Source: Chara braunii (taxonomy: Eukaryota; Streptophyta; Charophyceae; Charales; Characeae). Taken from it: a DNA stretch of 64,000 bases. The notes under the pieces were generated by a model. It was not told the origin of the DNA, did no database searches, and saw only the letters and a program-made list of their open reading frames with translations. The position numbers were made by a program, and so were the translations under genes. Below are positions 54,904 to 64,000 of the stretch, one piece after another. Every line of letters starts with the position of its first letter. Position 1 is the stretch's first letter. The stretch covers positions 505,082 to 569,081 of the forward strand of contig BFEA01000313.1 of the NCBI GenBank assembly GCA_003427395.1. The letters run 5' to 3'.

Positions 54904-56124
54904 GTGAGTGAGAAGACTCTCAGGATGAGAGACCACTATGTGGTAAGAGGTGACCACTTGTTCATTAGGGATAAGAGGGGGCCGCCACGACGTGTCGTGT
55001 GTGGAAGGAATCGCCAGATTGACGTAGTAGCTGCGTTGCATGATGGGATAGTTGGAGGACATCGGAGTTTCGCAACTACTTATAAGAAGGTGATGAAGCT
55101 CTACGACTGGGAAGGGATGTTTGAGATGACGCGAAAATACTGTGAAATATGTGTGCCCTGTCAAATTCGATCGCCTATCAGGTACAAGGAACCTCTGCAT
55201 CCTAGGTATATCAAGGAAATAGGGGCGGTTGTTCACCTGGATCTACTGGCTATGCCGCTAGGTCTTGGAGGATATAATTATATATTTGACGCGAGGGACA
55301 ACCTTACAGGTTTCGTTGATGGCAGAGCGATCAGAAACAAGCTCGGGGCAACGCTGACGGATTGTATTAAAGAATATTATCTCAGATATCCTTTCGTATT
55401 GGAGTTTACAATGGACAGAGGGTCTGAGTTCACATGTGGGGAGGTGAAAGAATTGCTGAAGGAATTGGGGGTCATAGGTAACTATACAACTCGGGCTCAT
55501 CCACAAGCGAATGCACCGGTGGAGAGAGGCCATAGCACAATCACTAACTTGTTGGCCAAATGGACCAGTGGGAAGCCGAACCTCTGACCAAAGTTCCTAA
55601 GAACAGTGTTCTTTGTGGAAAACATCACTGTAAAGAGAGCGACCGGGTATGCATGTGCGACACTCTGGTACGGGCGTTACGCCACATTTCCTATTGAAAG
55701 CTTCCTGAAAACATGGCGCAGGCAGAACCTGGAGAACAACTTGACTTTGGAGAATCTGTTAGACCTAAGGGCAAGGCAGATCAGCGCCACTGAAGAAAGG
55801 GTGCAGAAAGCGGCCATGAACATTGCAGACAGCAGGGGAAAGGATAAGGAAAGGTGGGACAAACTACCTAGAGTAAAACTCGAACCTCTACAAGTTAACG
55901 AGACAGTACTACTCTACAATTCCTCTCTGGAAATGCAGTGGTCGCGGAAATTGGACAAACGGTGGCTAGGACCATTCAAAGTCAGGAAGCAGGGACTTCA
56001 TGGGGCGTATGAGCTAGAAGAAATGGATGAGACTCCAAGGAAGGACCGAGTCTCGAGATCTAGACTGAAGAAGTTCCGAGTTAGAGAAGAGGTAAGCTCA
56101 GCTACGATGCGAAAGCTTGAATAG
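54904..56124 (+). pseudogene. pol: Element 3 integrase
   Basis: One frame with a single TGA at 55585-55587. HHCC domain LHDGIVGGH and CEICVPC; core Asp in VHLDLLAMP, second Asp in FTMDRGSEF, Glu in NAPVERGH with 35 residues between (DD35E intact). The TGA is in GKPNL(stop)PKFLR, the same codon that is TGA in element 1. The C-terminal domain NETVLLYNSSLEMQWSRKLD, then GAYELEEMDE, ends at TAG 56122-56124. Same order and spacing as element 1. Confidence 0.8.
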
Positions 56125-56490
56125 ATTGGGAAAGTATTTTAGGCATGCATATGTGTATCAGTTTCTATGCGGGTATGTACCCAATTGCCCAAGAATATGC
56201 TCATACATATATGGATACATACATGCACATATATATGTTTGTGACGATATATATATATATGTGTGTATGTGTACATATATGGAAGCAAAAGAGTATAAGT
56301 GGGGATATGTGTGTATATATATATATGTATATATATATCTATATATAAATATATATGATATATATATATATATGTATATATGTGTATGTGCGTGTATGAA
56401 GTGCATGATAAGGAGAAGCATTGTCAACTTGTGTTTGACAAGGAATGTTGCCTTGATGATGATGGTCATTGGCTCCTTCTCTGTGTGCAG
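56125..56490. repeat. (TA)n-rich stretch ending in a splice-acceptor-like site
   Basis: Imperfect TA/ATGTATATA repeats at about 56200-56400. CTCCTTCTCTGTGTGCAG at 56473-56490 is a good pyrimidine tract plus AG just before the next open frame. Confidence 0.7.
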
Positions 56491-57335
56491 GCGTGACCCT
56501 TGGAAAAGAAAAGGCCATAGCGCAGAGAGGAGCAGTGGCAGGACCCTCTGGACCTACCTTGAGAAAGGGCGGGCAGAGGGGGGATCAGAGAGTCTCAAGG
56601 AGCCTGAAGGAGTTTCCTATTTACAAGGCTGGAGACAACCTGCGAATATTCCTGCGAGACCTTGAAGAGTACGCGTTCAGGAGAGAATGGGGTGACAGAG
56701 AGAAGATTGCGAATGTGAGTGAGGCAGGAATGTACAAAAAGAGAATCGAAGGAGTGGTGACAGAGTGCATTAGGTGGAAAGTATGCAAGGAGAGGTTATG
56801 AAAGGACATGGGGGTTTTCCCAAGGGACGATGTGGAGGATGACTTAAGGTTTGATGGAACCAATCTGGAGGACTTTATCGAGAGTATGCAGTTGGCAGCA
56901 GAAAGAGGCGAGTGGAACAAGGAAGAAAGGAAGAAACAACTGATCGCAAGATCAGAAGAGAATGAAAGGGAGAAAGTTAAAGGAATTGTGGAAGGGAGCC
57001 GAACCTGGAAGAGAATAACAGCAGAGTTGTGGATAGCCTACACTCAGGCCAGGCAAGATCAAACAAGAAAACAAAGGCTGCAAGAGAAGGAGCTATGGAT
57101 TGGAAGAGAGGTGATTGAGCCACAGGGGAAGGAGGCAGAAGCTGAAGAAGAGGATAACGTGCCTCTGAAGAGATTGAAGAACAAGACAAGGGTTCCCCCA
57201 AAAGCAGCAGCAAGGGATGTGAGCAGGCTGAGGGAGATGAACAGGAAGAGGAGGAGGCAGCAGAGGAGAAGAAAAGAAGCATGGGGGCAAGTATGGTACC
57301 AAGAAAGAAGAAACTTGGAAAAAAAAGGGCAATGA
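56491..57335 (+). pseudogene. gag: Gag fragment of a fourth element, N-terminal part
   Basis: One frame with TGA at 56799-56801. Two segments resemble each other: FPIYKAGDNLRIFLRDLEEY (then WGDREK) before the stop and LRFDGTNLEDFIESMQLAAE (then WNKEERK) after it, like a duplicated capsid N-domain. An acidic linker and a very basic stretch (REMNRKRRRQQRRRKEAWG) follow. No splice donor was sought upstream. It is preceded by the acceptor-like site at 56490, suggesting a spliced leader in this element. Confidence 0.55.
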
Positions 57336-57531
57336 AGAGTGGAAGGGAAGAGGTACAACAAAGGAGGAATGAAAAAGTGGGAGGAGTGAAGGAAGTTGGA
57401 GAAGGGAAGAAGATCCAGGAAGGAGGCAATGCTCCTTAGGTCAAGAGGACTGAGGAAAAATGGCCGATTGGGGACATAGAAAGGGAAGAGACAAGTGGGA
57501 TAAGAAAGCAGGAAGATGAGAGGGATGCCAG
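57336..57531. pseudogene. Decayed part of the fourth gag
   Basis: The frame is lost between two Gag-like blocks. The bases remain purine-rich and similar in composition, so this is likely decayed coding sequence. Confidence 0.35.
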
Positions 57532-58065
57532 GTGGAAAAATTGATAAGAGATATGGAAGAGATGAAGGAAGAAATGAAGGCATTGAAGAAAGGGAAGGAG
57601 GAATTACAGAAAGAAGTGAGCCAGTTGAGGACCGCCCTGACTATGAGCGATAGAAAATTGGAGAATGAAGCGGCAATGATAGGAACGATGGAAATAAGGA
57701 TGGATGGTCTGGGCTCTGAGGTCAGTGTGCTAGGACTGGACCTAGACAATGAAATCTCAGAAAGGAAGAAGTTGGGACAAGAGTGGGAGAAAAGATGGGG
57801 TGAGATATTGGTAGGAATGGAGGGACTCAGACTGAGCCATCAGGAAAAAGAGAAGGAAGCCACAGAGATGGTGGAAAAAAAGAAGGGTGAAGAGAAAGGG
57901 GTACAGACTGAGGAGAAGAGAGATGAGCCTCCTGCACCAGAAAATGAGGTGAGTGAAAGATGGCTATGCCTCTGCCAGGACAGGGTAAAAGGCAAAGGGA
58001 ATCCTAGTTTGACTCTCCAAAGGAGGCTGAGGATCAGGCTGAAACTTCAACCCAGCCAGACATAA
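57532..58065 (+). pseudogene. gag: Fourth gag, coiled-coil part
   Basis: About 150 codons of coiled-coil-like sequence (EEMKEEMKALKKGKEELQKE, VSQLRTALTMSDRKLENEAA). The first codon is GTG with ATG at 57553. After about 57955 the better frame is the one leading into the zinc knuckle, so the last 35 residues of this frame are probably not used. Confidence 0.5.
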
Positions 58066-58289
58066 AGAGAATCAAGCCTAGCATGGTTGGACAAAGGTGT
58101 TTTTTTTGCACTCAAGAAGGGCACCTCAGGGATGAGTGTTCCATTCTAGCAATTTATATCAAGGAAGGAAAAACCAAATATGATAGTCATAAGAGATTGG
58201 TGGCCGGCACAGGGCAGACCATTCCCAGGATACCTGAGGGAGGCAGGGTAGCACTTCACAGGATACTGAAACTGCCAGTTGATTTCTAG
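58066..58289 (+). pseudogene. gag: Fourth gag, intact zinc knuckle
   Basis: In the frame from TAG near 58008 to TAG 58287-58289: DIKRIKPSMVGQRCFFCTQE leads into CFFCTQEGHLRDEC, a complete CCHC knuckle. About 45 residues follow. No protease or polymerase comes after it, so the element is a gag-only remnant. Confidence 0.6.
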
Positions 58290-59721
58290 GTAGGAATAGG
58301 TAGATGTTTCGAGGAAACTATGACTTGAATTGATTTAAAAACAATTATGAGAGGGAGAAAGGTGTAAATTATAACAAGTTGGACATGAGAACAAGAGTGA
58401 GACAAGTTGTGTGTTTTTCTGTAGTCAGATGAGGAGACGTAGCATAGGAAGTAGTATAGGAAATGACATGAGAAGTATTTGAAGGATAGTAGAGGGGAGT
58501 GGTGATCTGACTCTATAACATACTTGTATTTATATATATTATTCAAGGGGATGAGCTGAAGAACACGACGCACTTGTCACATTGTGTGTGGGCCTTTGTC
58601 TTTGGTTGAGTCTCTGGTAACCTAAGATCTCCCTTCGTCTATCACTACTAGACTCTGTTGAGATCTAAGGAGGTGATAGAGGAATGGGCGGATCTATATT
58701 CATGTGAAAGTTTGATGAGTTTGTGAAGCTTCAAAAGCTGGATTGATTGTACAACTCTTGTTTGAGACCGTGCTACGACATGGTAGACTCCTTTAAGTCT
58801 TATCAATTCTGTTGCAGAAATTCTTTGGCAATCTCGCACCGAGCTATGATCAAAGACTTGGAGGACACAACCCTTAGTGGTAGCTTGACGAATGCTCAAT
58901 TTATTATCTTATTTATTTGGTTTATTTTAAAAAGCATCGTTCATCCACCCTAAGGGTTAACCTGAGGGGCATAAATTACCAAGCCTATGGTGGAAAATTG
59001 GCATCATTGGGACGTAACTCCCAGCGTGGGCTGCTGACCTAGCATAACTAGGCAGCGGACCCTTCGACTATGGCCTCGAAGTGAAACTAGAGGGGACGCC
59101 TTCCCGATGAAGAGATCTATTCAGGTGGATGTCGAAAGGGTCGAGATTAGAAAATTTTAAAGATAGAATGAATATCCTCTCGTTGCGCAACCAACGAGGG
59201 TAACCACCGATAAGCAACAACGCGATGGGCCGCAGCTGCGGTCTGATCAGCAGAACTGTGGTCGGTCAGGATGGAGACCGTTGTCCTCCTGTATTAGGCT
59301 TCGGGAAGGACGACAAACAACTTTGGATTGTGATATCAAGAGTTGAACACCCAAGGTCTCGGTTAGGACCCGCGTTTGACGGGTTGAGTTCGTACGCGAA
59401 CACCGGCGCTGAAAATAACAAACGAATACCTGGACCAAAGACTAAGGGTATGGGGGAAGGAAAAGTGCGTTGTCATACTAAACTATTTCGTGTACTGTAG
59501 TACAAATTTAGTATATCCCCTCTTTCAGTCATTATATTTTATGTGGGAGACCCGGGTTAAAATTCCGGCAGTAAGAATGAAAAGTAAGGTGACGGCATCA
59601 ATCCTGAAACCACATTTCATTTCAGGATTCGGATTTGACGAATTGCTTATCGGAAAACACCTTTATGTGCATATAGTTCTCCGAGCGACGGGGACGTCGC
59701 TTAATGAGGTCTGGGATACTA
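58290..59721. other. No gene recognised; one tRNA-like B-box
   Basis: No coding ORF. GGTTAAAATTCC at 59555-59566, inside CCGGGTTAAAATTCCGG, looks like a tRNA T-arm, but no matching 5' half was found. Could be a SINE remnant. Confidence 0.35.
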
Positions 59722-61512
59722 TCGGACAAAATACCTTACAAGGGTATTTTGCCATGTATTTGCATTAGGCACGGTGGCGGCGTCCGTTACCATGACGTAG
59801 CCAGTCTGGAACGAAATGGGGTGTGCACGCTTGGCGTGACACTGGGAGCAAAATTCCTCGGCCACTAAGCCCGGGGCAAAAATCGGTGAGAAAATTTCGT
59901 ATGTACGCGCGTTATTATGACGCACGCCGTGGTGATTTGGATCCGTAGTAATACCCCTCGACAGAAGAGGTCGAATGGTCAGATGGGCTGATGATTGTGT
60001 AAGGTAGATCTATAACACGCACTGAGAATTGGTCCGGTGCCTGTCTTCCCTCCGATACTGGGTGTTCTAAAAATTTCAGTCTATTGTCTTCCCCTACTCA
60101 GCCTCTAGGTCGAGTATCCGCCACATCTACTTCTACTTGGTATGGTGCCAGCCTACCCGCCACTTGAAGTAATTACCCTGCTGCGACCCTTGATGCCGCG
60201 GCCACGGCTAATTACCGGCCCTTCGGGTCCTCCGATGAAAAATATGTGCCCTTGCGGGCCACACATGCGCCCAAGGCGGCGGGCATTCAGATAGGCACAC
60301 AGATTAGCAAGTGTGCACGCTAGCGCTGGCTAGAGTGGGCTCAGGCCATCGGTTGGACTGGGCCACATTACTTTATGAATACTAGAGCTACTCCCCTTCT
60401 ACTCGTAGTGGGAGCTAGCTCAGTAGGTTTTCGTACAGGGTTGATATACGGGGGATCCGGGGATCAAGGCCCGCCACCCTTCGAGCTAGCTCCCTTTTGA
60501 TAGAGAGCTCTACTTTCGTTTTGCCTGGGGTTTGAACGGCCAGGACTTGAACCCGCGACCTCTTTAGCAAGGTTAGATAATGTAGTTATCTCGTTGAAAC
60601 GAGATACTACGTTTAGCAGTTAGATTCGTTCGTACTTTTATTTTACTTTTTTATTATTATCTAAGAAGTAGATTCGTTTCCTTTTGTTTCTCTTTTCCCG
60701 CAACTGCCAATTTTCAGATTCCTTTAGTGGACCTACACCCAAAATCCGGGCTGATTCAGCCAAAGGAAGGATAGAGGTCCGACAGTCTCTACTGTGAATG
60801 CATCTGCTTATAGAGTGGGGGTCCTTCGTCAAGGAGAGGACAAGCCACCGCGAGATCACGCTGAGGCGAGATCGGGAATTGGCCGCGTGATAGTCGGTGA
60901 AGAGCGCAGAAAGGTGAAGGAAGGACTACGAGAGGACTAGGAGAGACCACTCGTAAGGAGGAGAGAACCGTGAGAGAGAGAGAAGGGGAAAGTGGAGAAA
61001 GGTGAAGGCAGTCGCGCGTGAGAAAGAAGGAGAAGAGAAAAATAGAAGGAGAGAAGAGAAGAGAAGAAGGAGGAGGAGAAGGAGAAAAAAAGTGGGAGGG
61101 AAAGGCTCACCTGGCCAGAGGACGACGACGGGTTGCCGAAGACGACAATAACAACGACGAAGACAGAGACAGCGACGGGAGCGGGAGAAAGAACGAGTTA
61201 GTCTTGTTTCCTCACGACCAATCCCCGTGTGTCCATCAATAAGAGGAGCAAAAAAATAAATAAACAAACAAATAAATAAATAAGTAAATAAATAAATAAG
61301 TAAATAAATAAAAATAAAAATCGAATGAATATACCCCTACAACGTAGAGATATACGCTACCATTGTATGTACTACGTATGTATGAATGTATATATGAAAA
61401 GATAGAGAGTGTTTCTTCTTCCTCCTCTCAGTCCACCTTCTTCTTCTCACCTTCTCATCACCTGACTTCTCAGTATCAGCAGACAAAGACAGAGGAGAGT
61501 GTGAGAGAGAGG
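59722..61512. repeat. 1.8-kb dispersed repeat, copy 2
   Basis: Matches 34608-36432 in the same orientation, 25,114 bases away, with small indels (for example about 13 extra bases near 59800). It carries the same minus-strand B-box (GGTTCAAGTCC at 60543-60553). It ends in GAGAGAGAGG shortly before the 81-bp satellite. Confidence 0.85.
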
Positions 61513-61569
61513 AAAAAAGAAGTGATTAATGGATACTATATATTTAATGAAATATAATGAACATCGTAA

Positions 61570-64000
61570 ACACTTCGATAACTTGCTCAGTCTCTCTAGG
61601 GATTAAATCTCGATAGGCTTTCAGGGTTTCGATAGCGAAAAATACACTACGGGGTTTCGGGATTTTAATAAGTCTCTCTAGGGATTATATCTCGATAAGC
61701 TTTCGGGGTTTCGTTACCGAAAATACACTACGGGGTTTCGGGATTTTACTAAGAGTCTCTCGGGATTCCATCTCGATAGGCTTTCAGGGTTTCGTTATAG
61801 AAAATACACTACGGGGTTTCATAATCTTACTTCGTCTTTCGAAGGATTATGTCTCAATAGGCTTTTGGGATTTCGTTACCGAAAATACACTTCGGTGTTT
61901 CGGGATTTTACTTAGTCTCTCTAGGGTCTATATCTCAATAGGCTTTCGATGTTTCGTTACCGAAAATACACTACGGGGTTTCGAGATTTTACGAAGTCTC
62001 TCTAGGGATAATATCTCGATAGGCTTTCGTTGTTTCGTTAGTGAAAATCCACTACGAGGTTTGAAGATTTTACTTAGTCTCTCTAGGGATTAAATCTCGA
62101 TAGGCTTTCGGGGTTTCGATAGTGAAAATGCACTAGGGGTTTCGGGATTTTACTTAGTCTTTCTAGGGATTGTATCTCGATAGGCTTTCGGGGTTTCGTT
62201 ACCGAAAATACGCTACGGGGTTTCGAGATTTTACTCAGTCTCTCTAGGGATTGTATCTCTGTAGGTTTTCGGGGTTTCGTTACCGAAAACACACTACGGG
62301 GTTTCGGGATTTTACTTAGCCTCTCTAGGAAGTATATCTCGATAGGTTTTCGGGGTTTCGTTACCGAAAATGCACTACGAGGTTTTATGATTTTACTAAG
62401 TCCCTCTAGGGATTATATAGGCTTTCGGGATTTCGTTACCGAAAATACACTTCGGGGTTTCGGGATTTTACTCAATCTCTCTAGGGATTATATGTCGATA
62501 GGCTTTCGGGGTTTCGTTACTGAAAACACACTGCGGGGTTTCGAGATTTTACTTAGTCTCTCTAGGGATTAAATCTCGATCGGTTTTCGGGATCTCGATA
62601 GCGAAAATGCACTACGGGGTTTCGTGATTTTCCTTAATCTCTCTAGAGATTATATCTCAATAGGTTTTCGGGGTTTCGTGACCGAAAATACAGTATGGGG
62701 TATCGGGATTTTACGAAGTCTCTCTAGGGATTGTATCTCGATTGGGTTTCGGGGTTTCGTTAAAGAAAACACAATAGGGGGTTCCAAAATTCTACTCAGC
62801 CTTTCTAGGGATTATATCTCAATAGGCTTTCGGGGTTTCGTCACCAGAAATGCACTACGGAGTTTTATGATTTTACTAAGTCTCTCAAGGGATTATATCT
62901 CGATAGGCTTTCGGGGTTTCGTTACCGAAAATACACTTCGGGGATTCAGGATTTTACTAAGTCTCTCTAGGGATTATATGTCGATAGGCTTTCGGGGTTT
63001 CGTTACCAAAAATACATTACGAGGTTTCGGGATTTTATTTAGTCTCTCTAGGGATTACATCTTGATAGGCTTTCGGGGTTTCGATAGCGAAAATGCACTA
63101 CGGGGTTTCGATATTTTACTTAGTATCTCTAGGGATAGTAACTCGATGGGCTTCCGGGGTTTCGTTACCGAAAATACTCTTCGGGGTTTCAAAATTTTAC
63201 TTAGTCTTTCTAAGGATCATATCTCGATAGGCTATCAGGGTCTCGTTACCGAAAATACACTTCGGGTTTTTGAGATTTTACTTAAACTCTCTAGGGATTA
63301 TATATCTATAGGCTTTCGGGGCTTCGGGATTTTACTTAGTATCTCTAGGGATTATATCTCGATAGGCTTTCGGGGTTTTGTTGCCGAAAATGCACTACGG
63401 GTTTTTGAGATTTTACTAAATTTCTCTAAGGATTATATCTCGATAGGCTTTCGGGGTTTTATCACCGAAAATACACTTCGGGGTCTCGGAATTTTACTCT
63501 GTCTTTCTATGGAATATATCTTGATAGGCTTTCTGGGTTTCGTTACCGAAAATACATTACGGGCTTTCGGGATTCTACCTAGTTTCTCTAGGGATTAAAT
63601 CTCGATAGGCGTTCAGGATTTCGATAGTGAAAATGCACTACGGGGTTTCGGGATTTTACTAAGTCTCTCTAGGGATTATATCTCGATGGACTTTCGGGGT
63701 TTCGTTACCGAAAATACAGTTCGGGGTTTGTAGATTTTACTCAGTCTCTCTAGGAATTAAATCTCAATAGGATTTCGGGGTTTCGTTACCGAAAATACAC
63801 TACGGGCTTTCAGGATCTTACTTAGTCTCTCAAGGGTTTAAATCTCGAAATGCTTTCAAGGTTTCTATAGCGAAAATGCACTACGGGGTTTCGGGATTTT
63901 ACTTGGTCTCTCTAGGGATTATATCTCGATAGGCTTTTGGGGTTTGGTTACCGAAAATACACTGCAGGGATTCGGGATTTTACTCAGTCTCTCTAGGGAT
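61570..64000. repeat. 81-bp satellite with six-unit higher-order repeat
   Basis: About 30 head-to-tail units of TCTCTCTAGGGATTATATCT / CGATAGGCTTTCGGGGTTTC / GTTACCGAAAATACACTACG / GGGTTTCGGGATTTTACTTA, running past the window end. A variant with GATAG in place of GTTAC occurs at 61631, 62118, 62597 and 63083 (487, 479 and 486 apart), giving a six-unit higher-order period. One unit near 63301 is truncated. Because 81 is a multiple of three, both strands stay open for long stretches (324 codons at 62624-63598); I do not regard these as genes. Confidence 0.92.

Noticed and set aside
1116-55587. Alternative genetic code with TGA as Trp
   Set aside because: TGA also falls at basic positions (12361, 10695), TAG and TAA stops fall at Trp and Gln too, and frameshifts are common. 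Decay by deamination explains all of these.
34608-61512. The 1.8-kb repeats as LTRs of one 27-kb element
   Set aside because: No TG...CA ends, no target duplication at the outer borders, and the interior holds unrelated elements and satellites.
62624-63598. 324-codon repeat protein
   Set aside because: It arises because the satellite unit is 81 bp (27 codons). The opposite strand is open as well, and no start, domain or neighbouring gene supports it.

Overview
The window reads as transposon-dominated nuclear DNA from a large eukaryotic genome. I see no host gene, rRNA, intact tRNA gene, CRISPR array or bacterial-style operon. Nearly all coding content is decayed Ty3/gypsy LTR-retrotransposon sequence on the + strand. 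It sits in a matrix of satellites, microsatellites and degenerate repeats. The organism is most likely a streptophyte (charophyte) alga such as Chara; that is inference from element style and repeat load, not something the sequence proves. Nextera mate-pair junction adapters are left in the assembly at 5899-5930 and 45009-45046, and N runs lie at 23959-24156 and 46057-46176.

Layout. (1) 1116-14612, element 1: an unusual cluster of about ten small same-strand ORFs (1.1-7.8 kb), then a 26-bp tandem repeat and TATA box, then gag, protease, RT/RNase H and integrase, all with in-frame stops. (2) 14.8-16.4 kb: nothing recognised. (3) 16.4-20.3 kb: a 1.4-kb duplicated repeat full of small hairpins, then a TTC microsatellite. 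(4) 20.78-23.76 kb: three successive tandem arrays sharing a 91/92-bp period, then (TC)n around a gap. (5) 24.2-26.9 kb: no gene seen. (6) 27.07-34.61 kb, element 2: three decayed copies of the same upstream ORF family, then gag (split by a foldback transposon with a 9-bp target duplication), protease and half an RT. It is cut off abruptly by a 1.8-kb repeat. (7) 34.6-44.9 kb: repeat-rich DNA with ATT microsatellites and four small hairpin elements. (8) 45.68-46.56 kb: a 163-bp satellite. (9) 47.18-56.12 kb, element 3: two intact upstream ORFs, then gag, protease, RT/RNase H and integrase with an intact DD35E triad. (10) 56.49-58.29 kb: a gag-only fragment of another element. (11) 59.72-61.51 kb: second copy of the 1.8-kb repeat. 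(12) 61.57-64.00 kb: an 81-bp satellite with a six-unit higher-order repeat, running off the end.

Main observation. All three gypsy-like elements carry, upstream of gag, members of an unrecognised protein family (here family A, about 200-330 aa). Element 1 also has two further families, B and C, expanded in tandem. Alignable nonsense codons in these ORFs are almost all C:G-to-T:A changes, with TGA repeatedly replacing a conserved Trp. This fits decay by cytosine deamination. No family can be tied to a known function from sequence alone. LTRs, primer-binding sites and polypurine tracts were looked for by eye and not found with confidence.
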